The notes under the pieces: generated by a model
What the model saw: only the letters and a program-made list of their open reading frames with translations
Database searches by the model: none
What the model was told of the DNA's origin: nothing
Shown here: positions 1-10,650 of the stretch, piece after piece
Position numbering within the stretch: the first letter of the stretch is position 1
Layout: each line of letters opens with the position of its first letter
DNA from: Asterella californica
Taxonomy: Eukaryota; Streptophyta; Marchantiopsida; Marchantiales; Aytoniaceae
NCBI GenBank assembly: GCA_036924285.1
Contig: JAYKYS010000010.1
Coordinates: 2,108,001 to 2,172,000, forward strand
Reading direction: 5' to 3'
Length of the DNA stretch: 64,000 nt
Position numbers and translations under genes: made by a program

Positions 1-1090
1 TTTCAGAATGTTATGTACACAAGCTTCTAAACCTGTCTTATCCGGAGAAGAAAATAACATAAATCAACTCTTGGTGACACGTATAAACTTCTTTTCATAA
101 CCAAATATGAGGTATGAATTCTTTGCCAAATTCATGTCTTCTTTCTCTTTTTCATATGACTGCTTATTCACCTATGTACACTTCGAAGTTTACATGGGTT
201 TTAATATATGTTCTAACCATTCCTGCAGGAAGAGTTAGAACATATATTAATGTCTATGTAGAACGGTACAATCAGAGAATTAAGTTTTCGGTCTTATCTT
301 CTCAGTAAAGCATCAGTATGGACTCCACTTATGGGTTATATTTTGCTGAGTTGGTTACTCCGAGACAGATTAACATATATCACTTATAAATTTATTCAAT
401 TTTTTATAATATTTTTATAATATTTACACGTTTTCTGATAAGAGAAAACGAAATTCACTGTACAAGGCCGTTGGGGATGCTTATTCTCTAACCTGACTGT
501 GAATCTTATGTTAAGTTCATAAGCTTCAGGTGTAAAGTTTTATGATAAGTTTAGAAACCCATTTTATAAAGCTTGAAACTTGATTATGGTTCAGCTTTTC
601 CAAACTTCTATAAGCAGCAGGTTTACTAACTAGACTAGACATGTAACGGAACTTGCAATTGGCAACTCAGGTTTCAGGCCTTAAGGTTTCAGAAATTAGC
701 TTTAGAGTAATGCTTGATCAGGTTTGTTCACCTGACCTGTTTTCTTTAGCAAACCCATATACGTAGATTTAGAGAACTTCACCTGGATCAGGGTTCATGT
801 ATTGAACCGAATTCAGAGTTTTGGAACTTGTGTAAACCAGGTTTCAGTAACCGAATAGTTACCTTATCAACTCTTTATGCTAGGAGTTTTATTACCTGAG
901 AAATTTCCAGACCTTCGAATGCTGAATAACCTTCAGGAGGATGGAGGTTTGTTTCTTAAACTTGAACAGGTTTCGGGACCAGACAGGTAGTGCAAAACTT
1001 CGAGTTTAAGACAGAGGGTTGGTTCATCATTAGCCTGCAATCGAATTATATTACACATTATTTTCCTAGTACTTTCGTTAGGGATTAAAC
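1..1090. other. Intergenic, no gene seen
   Basis: AT-rich non-coding sequence. I find only short open frames with no recognisable motif, no tRNA-like boxes and no convincing repeat. Confidence 0.6.
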
Positions 1091-1391
1091 CTAACAAGCT
1101 GGCAAACCCAGCGAAGGTTCACTCTCCTCATAAGAGGAGAGGAGGCTCATGTCAAAAAATACATAAAGAACCCACACTTGTAACAAAAGAGAAGAAATCC
1201 AACCTACCATGACACACACATATGATACAAACGAAAGTGAAAGTATGATACAACAGTTATCAGATCGAAGATACAAATATCTGAACAGCAAAAATTTCAA
1301 GGTACATATCCAATGTGGATTTCTCCAGGCTCTCCCAAGTCAAATGAACAGCTGAGTCCTGTCATTCCAACCTGAAAGGAGGTTGCATAAG

Positions 1392-1766
1392 CTAACTGCT
1401 TATATACCTGAAATCTTTGTCTTCTCGACACATTCTCCGAATAAGAATAAGCAGCACACATATGAATGATCCAGCCTCCATATCCAAAGTGACAAAGAAT
1501 AATAGAATAATAACAGAATACAAGGAACTTCTCTCGGGGTTTCTCTGCAAAATCAGTCTTGCTTTCTTGATAAAGTCCAACCCAAGATCCAAACAATAAG
1601 TTCCCACCCATGAGAATTTCCAAACTCCCTCTAACACAGTATCAATGCGAGGCTCGCACCAAATGTCTTGCACGACATTGCTATGTGGTTCATACAAGTT
1701 TTTAACAAGCGAGGTCTGCTCGGTAGACATGGAACAGATAAAAGTGTTTGCAAAAATACCGAACAA
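1392..1766 (-). CDS. Unrecognised reading frame with hydrophobic C-terminal half
   Basis: This open frame lies divergently next to the ankyrin-PGG gene. It begins with a non-ATG codon; the first internal ATG gives a shorter protein starting MSTEQTSLVK. The middle part is mixed polarity and the last third is strongly hydrophobic, so a membrane segment is possible. An overlapping frame continues to about 1297 and shares the junction sequence near 1405, which could be a splice site, but the implied intron is too short for a plant. I do not recognise a family. It may be transcribed non-coding sequence or part of the 5' region of a divergent gene. Confidence 0.2.
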   Translation of the reverse strand: MFGIFANTFICSMSTEQTSLVKNLYEPHSNVVQDIWCEPRIDTVLEGVWKFSWVGTYCLDLGLDFIKKARLILQRNPERSSLYSVIILLFFVTLDMEAGSFICVLLILIRRMCREDKDFRYISS

Positions 1767-1872
1767 CGATAATGAAGAACAGGTGAAGACTATGCGCTTG
1801 CAAGCAGGTGATCATAGACAATGATTGTCAGCTCTCGCTACAAAAAACCAATGGAGCTGGCCATTAGAATTC

Positions 1873-3200
1873 ATGGCCAGCTCCTCGCATCAAAGTCTAG
1901 TTTATTGTGCGAGAGACGACGCCGATCAGTACACGGCACTTCACAGAGCGGTCATGAGCAGCGATCTGGAGATCGTCAGACTGCTCTCTCGCATCTACTC
2001 TACTTCCCCTTCCCTAAGCCTGCACGCCCGGACGAGGAATGGCTGGACTGCTCTCCACATTGCCGTGTTCGCAGAAGGCTTTGACATGGTCGATCTTCTG
2101 ATGAAGTGGTACGACGACAGCGATCATTCCCCACCTCGTGATTGGGACTTTCGCGACGACATGTGGATGACTCCGCTGCAGTATGGAGTGTTGGGAGGCT
2201 TCAGCAAACCCTTCAGACGGTCGGCCATGCACATGGCTTGCGATCGTGGAGACTCTGTGCTGGTGCAGGAGCTGCTGGTTAAACCAATCGTCGATCCGAA
2301 TTCAGTCGATTGCTGCGGTTATACTCCTCTGCATTGGGCCATGTATGTAAGCGCAGCTGAAGTTGTGAGATCATTCGTCACCAAGGCGACAGAGAGAATG
2401 ATTAGAATGACTGAAGAAGACAGTCAAGGTCGGCCGGTTCTACAAATTGCAATAGAGCACCAACGGATCAATCACAAAGTGGGCAAGGATATACAGAAGC
2501 TTCTGCTAACGGTTCTCGAAGTGAAGAACGAGGTGGACGGATTGTATCGAGACAGACAAGTGTGCGTCGAAGCCGCAAATGCAATCCTCGTCGGTGCATC
2601 ATTGATCGCCAGTGTGACATTCGGAGGATGGCTGCAGCCTCCCAAAGGCTCTAATTTAACCTACAAATCTTCTGGGCTTTCAACAGTCTCTCCTTCTTCT
2701 GCTCCCTGGCCACAGTCCTGACCGGAGCGGGCACGGTTCTGCCCATGTCCGACGTCTATATCAGCAACACGGTCAGAAGCATTCGGCAATGGCTGGCCCT
2801 CACATCATTCCTTTTTCTCATCTCCGTCCTCTTGGTACTCGGAGCATTTGCTGCCACCGGGTTTGCGTCTTTGCCACCGATTCCACTCTTGCAAAAGAAC
2901 ATGATCACAACCACGAGTGTGGGCACCGTCTTCTGTGACACCACCGGTCTCTTCTTTCTCAATCGACTTTTGAAAATTAAGGTTCTGGGGGATTTCATGG
3001 TTCTCTTCAGTAGTCTCTTTCGCCGCATGAGGTCTAAACGCAGAAGAACCATTTTGGAAGCGGCCACTGTTCTGGGTAAAAGCGGCCACCATTTTGGAAG
3101 TGGCCGCTTCCAAAATGTTTCTTCTGCGTTTAGACCTCATGCGGCGAAAGAGACTACTGAAGAGAACCATGAAATCCCCCAGAACCTTAATTTTCCATAA
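1873..3200 (+). pseudogene. Ankyrin-repeat PGG-domain membrane protein, frameshifted
   Basis: The frame from ATG 1873 encodes about five ankyrin-type repeats (for example YTALHRAV, GWTALHIAV, GYTPLHWAM) and then the first PGG-domain membrane helix, ending in GGWLQPP (plants usually have a PPGG motif here). This frame stops at 2721. The rest of the PGG domain continues one frame away from about 2655: FWAFNSLSFFCSLATVLTGAG followed by two further hydrophobic helices through about 2960. A one-base loss (or two-base gain) near 2650-2660 explains this. Proteins of this family are plant-specific plasma- or endomembrane proteins, some with defence or salt-stress roles. The final ~75 residues up to 3200 are not a natural C-terminus: they read through an inverted repeat. 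An assembly error at the shift cannot be excluded, so the gene may be intact up to the hairpin. Confidence 0.75.
2973..3194. repeat. 94-bp near-perfect inverted repeat made from the ankyrin gene's 3' end
   Basis: Positions 2973-3066 pair with 3101-3194 with a single mismatch near 3049, leaving a 34-nt loop. The left arm is in frame with the PGG protein (residues KIKVLGDFMVLF onwards), so the right arm is an inverted copy of coding sequence. The loop carries further short copies of the GCGGCCAC and ATTTTGGAAG words. A transcript would fold into a long, almost perfect hairpin. Confidence 0.9.
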
Positions 3201-3240
3201 GAAAATAAATTTCTTTGAATTCACGATCTTATGGAAAATT
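3189..3240. repeat. Second, smaller hairpin abutting the long one
   Basis: A perfect 14-bp inverted repeat, 3189-3202 with 3227-3240 (AATTTTCCATAAGA and its complement), with a 24-nt loop. It overlaps the last bases of the long hairpin's right arm. Confidence 0.8.
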
Positions 3241-4182
3241 TTGCTTTTAGTGATGTTCATTGTTAGCATCTATTCTGAGTTAAAATTTTTCTCATCCAAT
3301 AGAGCATTTTTGACGCACGCACGAATAATATTATGGATAAATGATCTTAGACAATAGAATGATTAAAGCGAAGATCAAAAAAAAAAACTTTTTGTTATAA
3401 CAAAAATAATATTCTTGGATAGGAAATTAATCAACAGCATGAAACACCTAAACCAGACAAGAAACATCCGCTCCGCCAAAACCGTAACCAACCTTGTACC
3501 GAGATCAGCAACGATTCAACAGCTGCACACAGAATGAACCTTATCAGAAGATAAGAACGACCTCTGAACTGAAAGGTAACCTGTAAACAACGACACCCAA
3601 CAAACCGTAGCCAACAAGAAGATGGGTTGAATGACTGCAACACATAAGCAGCAGATACAACCAACATTCAGCGAAATAACTGCACCCGTCCACTGGAATG
3701 ATGAAAGAGAAACCGGCTATCAACTGTAGCTACGCTGCAAATCTTTCAGATAAAAAATATCTCGAAAGAGTTCTCCACAGGTACCCAAGAACTGTGCAAA
3801 CAGCAGCACTGCGATAATACTCACATCCACAGTCGACCAAACAACACACCACAAGAAGCACCGGGTCCAATAACACGGAGCGAAAATATTAATGGTCAAT
3901 CCACCCAATGTTCCAATGAGACGAGATTAGCCTAAACGCATGCACTCTCATCTTTTGTCAACGAGCAAATGCCTATATGCACAAAGCAGGTCCACCAGCA
4001 AACACCACCATGAGTCTGCAAACAAGCCAGCCACAATTCGAGATAAACAACAATTTCACAAACTCTTGACAGCGCGTTGTAATGAAGCTCCAGAGGTGAG
4101 CTCGTGACTGGCGGGAAAGACTTCCTATTCCTCCTCCACATTCCTTACATCGCTAGGCGAAGAATGCCATGTCGGCACCCCT

Positions 4183-4191
4183 CTTTATATA
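4183..4191 (-). promoter_or_regulatory. TATA-box-like site, minus strand
   Basis: On the minus strand the sequence reads TATATAAAG in a GC-richer surround. It lies about 45 bp upstream of an ATG-initiated 69-codon frame (4141-3932) and further minus-strand frames to 3431. It could mark an unrecognised minus-strand transcript. Weak evidence. Confidence 0.2.
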
Positions 4192-5724
4192 CTAGTACTT
4201 GTGGTTTAATGAAAATGGTGTCACTGTGCTAACTTGAATATATACACAATATAGTTCACTACAGGTCAATATAACCCATGCATCTTACCCTCGAGTGATA
4301 AGTATAAGTGCCTAAAGGGTTTGTACACACAAATAAATGTTTGTGTCTTGAAAAATAACTGAAATAACTGAAACTTCATACACTGAAATGATCTTCTTTG
4401 TCTTATATTATAATTTTCAAAAATAATTGAAAGTAAAATTACATAACGAGGTAATAAAAGAATGAAAAAACCTTATTTTATAGTACGAAGAATCCGCTTG
4501 TCCTCTCCCATCTCTGGGCGAAAAGTCCATGTTGCATGCATAATAATTCATTATGTTATAGTCTTCATGGTCATATGTAAATTATGAATCTAGGATTTCT
4601 GGATGATTTTCCAAGACTTTTGTTTCTAAATAGACCGGCAACACAAAAAGATAAATGAAGTTATTCACTGTCGAACTCAAGAAGCGTGCAATATTATTAT
4701 TACTGATCTAGTGTTAGTTCAATATACAGGAATGTTAATGTTTTCAAGGTCCGGTTTGGTTGTCCGGACCCGGTGATGAACGAGAACAAGCTGGTTTGGA
4801 TGACTTCATTGTTTTTCCCATCCTTTTTAGTTTAGTCTTTCCATAAATTCTCCGTCTCACTCTATTGTTAAACATCCGATCCAATCTCCTATTGCATCAT
4901 GCTCGTGGGCTGTATTCTCTCTCCAAGCTCCATCCAAAGCTCTGTCTTCACTGCTCGAGCGTCACAACTGTGACACAACGCCTGTGCTAATGGCATGAAA
5001 TTGAGATTCTTTTACAAATATTTTGTTGTTATGCAATGCAATTCAAGTCATTCTCATGAAACAAGAAACAAAAAGTCCAATCATTTCAATCCGTCATCGA
5101 GAGTGGCCGGAATTGCTAGCATGAGTGTGAAGAAATTATGATATAGCATCGCAGACCACAACAATGACCAATTCTCGTTGATGAACATAAAAGATCTGTA
5201 AAGGTTCCCATGCAAACGCGGAGATACTACTTGTAACTGAATATATATGCACTCCAAGTGTCAGCTATAGTTGGATCTTCATCGAGCCATTTGTAGTGGA
5301 CTAGTCCAGTCACTTTGCATCTAAGAGTTCAATTTGTGCTCTTGCGCTCCAATATGCATATGCAATCTTGGTAGCTTGGAGAGAGCACGCGTCAATTGCA
5401 TTGAGAAATGCGAGTATATGGTATAGACATATAACTCCAGATGGATGGCTATGCATCTCTACCATCCTTAGGGTAGAGAAAAATAATAATAACATCTAAG
5501 AAAACTCCACAAGGTAATGATGTTGTTGAAAAGAAAAAGCAAACCAAACAGTCTGAATCTATTCATACTCAAACTGTACGTTAGATTCCATAAGTACAAT
5601 ATCGCAGTCCTAATGTCTTATCAAATCTGCGACAAGCTTTACTCTCTGTTTTCCCGATTACTATTTGCTAATACTACGAAGTTTCAGGGAAATCTATTAG
5701 GCATGACTATTTACTTTTGACTTC

Positions 5725-5826
5725 CTTGCATATTCACCTCTTCCAAGTTAGGAAGAGAAGAATGTGCAAAGAGCTTAATTTATTTTTTCATTTTTTTCTT
5801 AGAAGGATTAAGTTATAAATTAAAAT
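5725..5826. repeat. Dispersed double-hairpin repeat, copy A
   Basis: Two short foldbacks in a row. The first pairs TTGCATATTCACCTCTTCC with GGAAGAGAAGAATGTGCAA around a 6-nt loop. The second pairs CTTAATTTAT with ATAAATTAA around a pyrimidine-rich loop. Related copies lie at 6602-6711, 17051-17168 and 25876-25978. Confidence 0.6.
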
Positions 5827-6601
5827 TTATAAACTACAAATATTTTTATTTGTGAGAGTGAAGATTTTTATACCAAAAGGCCCTAATGGATTTTGTATAA
5901 CTGAAGTGAGCATGTGTAATGAAGTTATCGAGTGGAATCTAAATTTATTGATCAAAATTTAATATTTTAAATTTAGTGAAACTAATTTATAGAACTTTCA
6001 CACAATGAACGATCTACAAACCTTATCGAGCAGTATTTTCCACGTGGTTTTGCACTTTAGTACATTATATTTTTCACTAAATTATTCCAGAAGGCTGCTT
6101 CAGTCAATTGTGGATGATTATTTTGGTTATCTGTTAAATATTTGTTTTTTTCTTCATTTTTCTTAGAAGTGCAAATTGGATGCCAATAAGAGTAAAATAT
6201 TAAATATATTAGATAAATTATTTATACTATGAACTAATAAAAATTCACCCTTTCTTCTCATTGACTCTAATTCTCCTTTCCTTTACCACTTAGTCATAAT
6301 GGTAATTATTTTTAAAAGATAACAGTCAATCCTCAGTTTTTTCTCCCAGGCAGAAATTTTATTGCGGAACGAGAACAACTACAACTCTTGAGTTTATAGT
6401 TTTATATTTATTTCTCACTGATCTGCATCCGATACAAAGGATCCAAACTATACATTTCATGAAATTTTAACATAAGTGGGATGCATGTCTCAAAAATGGA
6501 CAAATATATATTGTTCTTAGAATCGGTCAAATCTCATACCAAACATTTTCGAACTTTCTAAACGAAGTCTCATTTAACGGGCTTTTTCTCTTCAGACTTT
6601 T

Positions 6602-6711
6602 CTGTATTATCACCTCCTCCATCTTCGGCATAAGGAATAGTGCAAAACGGTTGAATTTATCACCTCACTCTTCCTGCGAGAAAGGTTACGTGATAAATTA
6701 AACCTATAATA
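6602..6711. repeat. Dispersed double-hairpin repeat, copy B
   Basis: Same two-hairpin plan as copy A: a CACCTCCTCC stretch, then AAGGAATAGTGCAAAA, then a second foldback ending in GTGATAAATTAAAC. More diverged than copies A and D. Confidence 0.45.
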
Positions 6712-7909
6712 AAATTTATTTTTTTGACAAGAAATCGTTCTTATTGTTCTTGGAACCTTTTAACCTATATGGTTTAGGGGTTTTTTCTGAAAGTTACGAC
6801 GTGCACTATGTACATAATATAGAATATTTATTAGAAATTATTATTTTATTTTAGAAATTATTTTATAGTTTTATTTAATACTTATAAAATTAAACTAAAC
6901 ATCTCATAAACAGCTTATTATCTAACATCTCCAGAAGTTTGATAAGACTCTAGTCCACTGTCCGGTCCAATTACCTATTCGATTTTGTTTCTCCCGTTAC
7001 GCTTGGCTTTTTCTTCGATTGAGTAAAAAGTTCATGTTTAGCTGTAAACCCTACCGTAATCAGGCATGACTACAGTAGTCAAACATGAAGAGAAGTCCGC
7101 AAAATGACGTGAATCGAATTGTCGATTCTACAAATAAACAAATAACAATCGACGTTATTCGTGATTCACCCGAAAATCTTCCTTTTACTACTTACAGTAG
7201 TCAGAGCACCTCAAAACACGTAGTTTAAAATAAAATAAAATAGAATAAAACCTATTTACAGTTTTAAATAGAATAAAACTTAGTAATACCGACTGACAAT
7301 AAACTAATTAAAATATGGTCATTATTCATTATTCATTGGGTAGCGTTCATTATTATCATTATTCATTGGGTCCCGTGTTTAGATTAAAATATGGTTATTA
7401 TGTGAGTGTTTGGACACGCGTATACAGTACGATATTCGCGATAGACTAAAAGTCGCAGTTTCATTTCGCGCAGAAGTGGATAACTAATTGATAATTGCGG
7501 TGACTTATATAGCACTACGGTACAGCAATGATTCCATGACTGATCCGGGGAAAGAGTCGAAGAAAGGGAGCAGTACCACTTCCACAATCCAGATCCCTAA
7601 GTTTCAACACGAGTGACGAGAACGGATGGAGCACTGCATCTAGGGTCGAAGCTCGCGAGGGTTTTACAGAGACGAGAAGATTGCCTTGGAAAGATGTGTC
7701 GGTAAGAGCGTCGAGAACGAGCAGGATGTCGGCAACGCTACTGGAGTAGATGAGGGCATGGCACGACAAAGCTGGAATGTTGAAAAGATGAGTGCTCTAG
7801 TGATCACATTTGGGTAATTTTCTGGAAGCTTCATTGGAGTGTGAATTGGATCGGAGGTTTATCTTAGGGGTAGGAGCAGGAGCAGATGCACGCTTAAGGA
7901 CAGGCAATC

Positions 7910-8857
7910 ATGCCTGTGTTTAAGACTGCTTTTAATGGATACTCGGTGCGGTTCAGTCCGTTTGTGGAGAATCGGTTGGCAGTAGCCACTGCGCAGAATT
8001 TCGGGATAATTGGAAATGGGCGCCAGTATGTGTTGGAGTTGACGCCGAATGGTGTAGTAGATGTTGTTGCTTTTGACACGGCCGATGGTTTATACGACTG
8101 CACATGGTCTGAGGATAACGAAAATATCCTCGTATCTGCGAGCGGCGATGGAAGCATAAAAGTTTGGGACGTTGCAGCTCCTCCCATGGCAAATCCAATA
8201 CGAAGCCTGGAAGAGCATGCACATGAAGTGTATTCAGTGGACTGGAACAGCGTAAGGAAGGACTGCTTCTTAAGCGGATCGTGGGATGATACAATCCGCT
8301 TGTGGACTGTCGACATGCCGCGATCACTGAGGGTCTTTGCCGAGCACTCGTACTGTGTATACAATGCTACATGGAATCCCAGGCATGCAGATGTTTTTGC
8401 TTCAGCTTCGGGTGACTGTACCGTGCGTATCTGGGATATTCGGGAGCCTCGTTCCACGTTGATCATTCCAGGCCATGAGTACGAAATATTATCTTGCGAT
8501 TGGAACAAATACCAAGAAACAGTATTGGTCACGGGTTCAGTGGATAAGTCTTTGAAGGTTTGGGATGTTCGCAACCCCCGACAAGAAGTTACGCGGCTGT
8601 TGGGCCACACGTATGCTGTCCGAAGGGCTAAATTCTCACCTCATCACGAAAATCTAATAGGCTCATGTTCATATGATATGACTGTGTGCGTTTGGGATTA
8701 TCGAGCACCTGAAGATGCCCTCCTTTTCCGCTACGATCACCACACCGAGTTTGCAGTCGGTCTAGATATGAGTACACTTGTGGATGGCCTTCTGGCCAGC
8801 ACCGCATGGGATGAATGTGTGTTTGTTTGGCAGCAGGGCATGGATCCACGCGCCTGA
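7910..8857 (+). CDS. PEX7: Peroxin-7, PTS2 receptor (WD40 protein)
   Basis: A 315-residue single-exon frame from ATG 7910 to TGA 8855. PEX7 binds the N-terminal PTS2 signal of peroxisomal matrix enzymes in the cytosol and, with PEX5 in plants, delivers them to the peroxisome docking complex. The N-terminus MPVFKTAFNGYSVRFSPF and the segment LAVATAQNFGI are hallmarks of plant PEX7. WD40 blade ends are visible as KVWDV (about residue 84), RLWTV (130), RIWDI (173), KVWDV (216), CVWDY (260) and FVWQQ (305), which fits a seven-blade propeller filling the whole protein. Length equals the usual ~317 residues of plant PEX7, and the Arabidopsis gene is also intronless. No disruption is seen. A Penelope-like retroelement relic begins about 0.5 kb downstream. 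Confidence 0.96.
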   Translation: MPVFKTAFNGYSVRFSPFVENRLAVATAQNFGIIGNGRQYVLELTPNGVVDVVAFDTADGLYDCTWSEDNENILVSASGDGSIKVWDVAAPPMANPIRSLEEHAHEVYSVDWNSVRKDCFLSGSWDDTIRLWTVDMPRSLRVFAEHSYCVYNATWNPRHADVFASASGDCTVRIWDIREPRSTLIIPGHEYEILSCDWNKYQETVLVTGSVDKSLKVWDVRNPRQEVTRLLGHTYAVRRAKFSPHHENLIGSCSYDMTVCVWDYRAPEDALLFRYDHHTEFAVGLDMSTLVDGLLASTAWDECVFVWQQGMDPRA

Positions 8858-9348
8858 AATTCGGGTGCCGAACCTCTAAGACCTCGTCTCACAATCTGCT
8901 CTCTGCTCGAGTTCTTTGTACCGATTTAGAATGTGATATACGTCAGTCTTCAGTTTCTTCAAGGCGTTCTCTAGGCTTGCAACTTTACTACAGTTCTGTA
9001 TGAATAGCTGTTATTATCCAAAACACTTGGAAGGACTGTAGGACTCAGGAATAATGTACATACTCATCAAATCAAAAGATGGGATGTAAACCGGAGTTTC
9101 CGTCTTCAGGTGTGTTTCGCGTTGTTCCCTTCGTCTCTCCCTGTTTCAGATTTCCTTTCCGGGGCTTTGATCCTTGGGGAATTTGTTTACTTGAATGTAC
9201 TTAACCAAACGTTTGTTACCATCTATGAGGAACTGCTGGGTACGGTAGGTATACAAGACAGATGGTACTCTTCGTATCCTGCAGAACTGCAGAAGGTTCA
9301 AGTGAGGCTCCACAGGCTCGGTATGCTGAAAATTAACTCTACTCAACG

Positions 9349-9773
9349 CCCTCTTCCAGGACTTTTGCACCTCAGTACATTCGATGGAAAGGGTTAGATC
9401 TGTTTAAAAAGATGTTCACCATCACTTCTGTGGACAAGGCTGCCAACAACTTTGTCTTCGTGTGTAAGGAATTCTACACTGAAACCTTAGTCTATGAACT
9501 AAATTCCCCGTTGGGCACTTATTCACTGGTAAGCTCTACTGAAAGAGATGAACTAACACGCCCTCTTTCAGGACTCCTGCATCTCAGTACATTCGATAGG
9601 AAAGGGTTAGATCTGTTTAAGAAGATGTTCGCCATCACTTCTGAGGATAAGGCTGCCAACAACTTTGTCTTCGTGTGTAAAGAGTTCTACACTGAAAGCT
9701 AAGTCTATGAACTGAATTCCCCGTTGGGCACATATTCACTGGTAAGCTCTACTGAAAGAGATGAACTAACACG
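9349..9773 (+). repeat. Tandem duplication (2 x ~212 bp) inside the retroelement relic
   Basis: Units 9349-9560 and 9561-9773 are closely similar. Each starts CCCTCTT(C/T)CAGGACT and ends GATGAACTAACACG. Each carries one copy of the DKAANNFVFVCKEFYTE coding block. The second copy has an in-frame stop directly after that block. Confidence 0.85.
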
Positions 9774-10650
9774 GTACTCTTTAATCCTGCAGAGTTACGA
9801 TTTAAAGTTGAAGCACTCCCACAATAGTTTGCCGTTACTCTGCACAGCTTGGAAATTCCACAAACAGCCTGTCTAAACCACGTTCATCAATGCAGCCTCT
9901 TCTACATCTCGCACTGAGTTGCTCTGTTTCGCCAACAAGGCCCTCTCCCATTCTGTAGACAGTCTTTGGATTTCTTCACTTCCAAACCATAATATACCTT
10001 CTAATACTTGCATCGTTAGCAACTCTCCCCCGGTCATGGATATCATAAATTGTTTCAGTACCAGCAGGAACACTCACGTGAAACTGACTCCTTTGCTACT
10101 ACATACCTCATACACGAAGATCCTTCTTCCTGATGTTAAGATAGAGTGGATCCACTAGTTGTGCCGGTCTTCAGTAACCATTTTTGCTTCTTTTTGCTTC
10201 TAAAGAGGCAAGAATGGCTCCTAGACAAAACAAACAAAACTGAAAGACATCGATGGTTTCGACCGAGAGCCAAGCTTCTGACCTTACTGAGCGGTTGAAC
10301 TTCCTTTTAGACAACTTCTTCCTATCCTTTGCTAAAACAGTATATACAAGCAAGACATAGGAATTCCCATGGGCACAAACTGCTCTGTGTACCTTGCTAA
10401 TCTCTACCTGTTCACTTACGAATTCGACTTCATGCAGCGCTGCGTAAATATGATACTAACCCTATGCATATACTCTCTCTGCAAAGTTGGTAGATTGTAG
10501 ACGACCTTGTAATTCGTATCCTTGACTTCGACTCTTTCATGCACATAGATCACAACGATCTTGGAGGAGGAATTTACCTCAAATTGTCATCTAGCTTAAC
10601 AAAACCGCCTGTTGTGCTGACTCCTGCAGCCACCTAGATATATGATGGTA
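9349..10650 (+). mobile_element. Degenerate Penelope-like element, reverse-transcriptase region
   Basis: A succession of frame fragments reads like the RT of Penelope-like elements in the right order. DKAANNFVFVCKEFYTE appears at 9433 and again at 9645. KFHKQP is at 9853, followed after a stop (9874) by INAASSTSRTELLCFANKAL. NSPPVMDII precedes TSYTKILLPDV at 10108, standing for the FSTLYTxIPH block. GIPMGTNC at 10360 is followed by YLANLYLFTYEFDFM, the RT motif with the conserved GIPMG. VDDLV at 10497 is the catalytic YxDD box with the tyrosine codon disturbed. ADSCSHLDI at 10616 matches the later S-LDI block. Stops, frame changes and one tandem duplication show it is dead. I see no endonuclease domain and no terminal repeats. 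Another RT class is possible, but the block order favours Penelope. Confidence 0.75.

Larger units (their letters stand above)
3360..7500. other. Long AT-rich spacer
   Basis: No supported gene. Minus-strand open frames between 3431 and 4141 lie downstream of a TATA-like site but match nothing I know. The stretch 4200-7500 is very AT-rich and contains two copies of a dispersed double-hairpin repeat (listed separately) and a doubled ATTATTCATTGGGT word near 7325-7372. Confidence 0.5.

Noticed and set aside
2745..3200. A separate 151-residue protein beginning MSDVYISNTVRSIRQ
   Set aside because: Its first half is the continuation of the PGG domain after a frameshift, and its last part simply reads through the inverted repeat.
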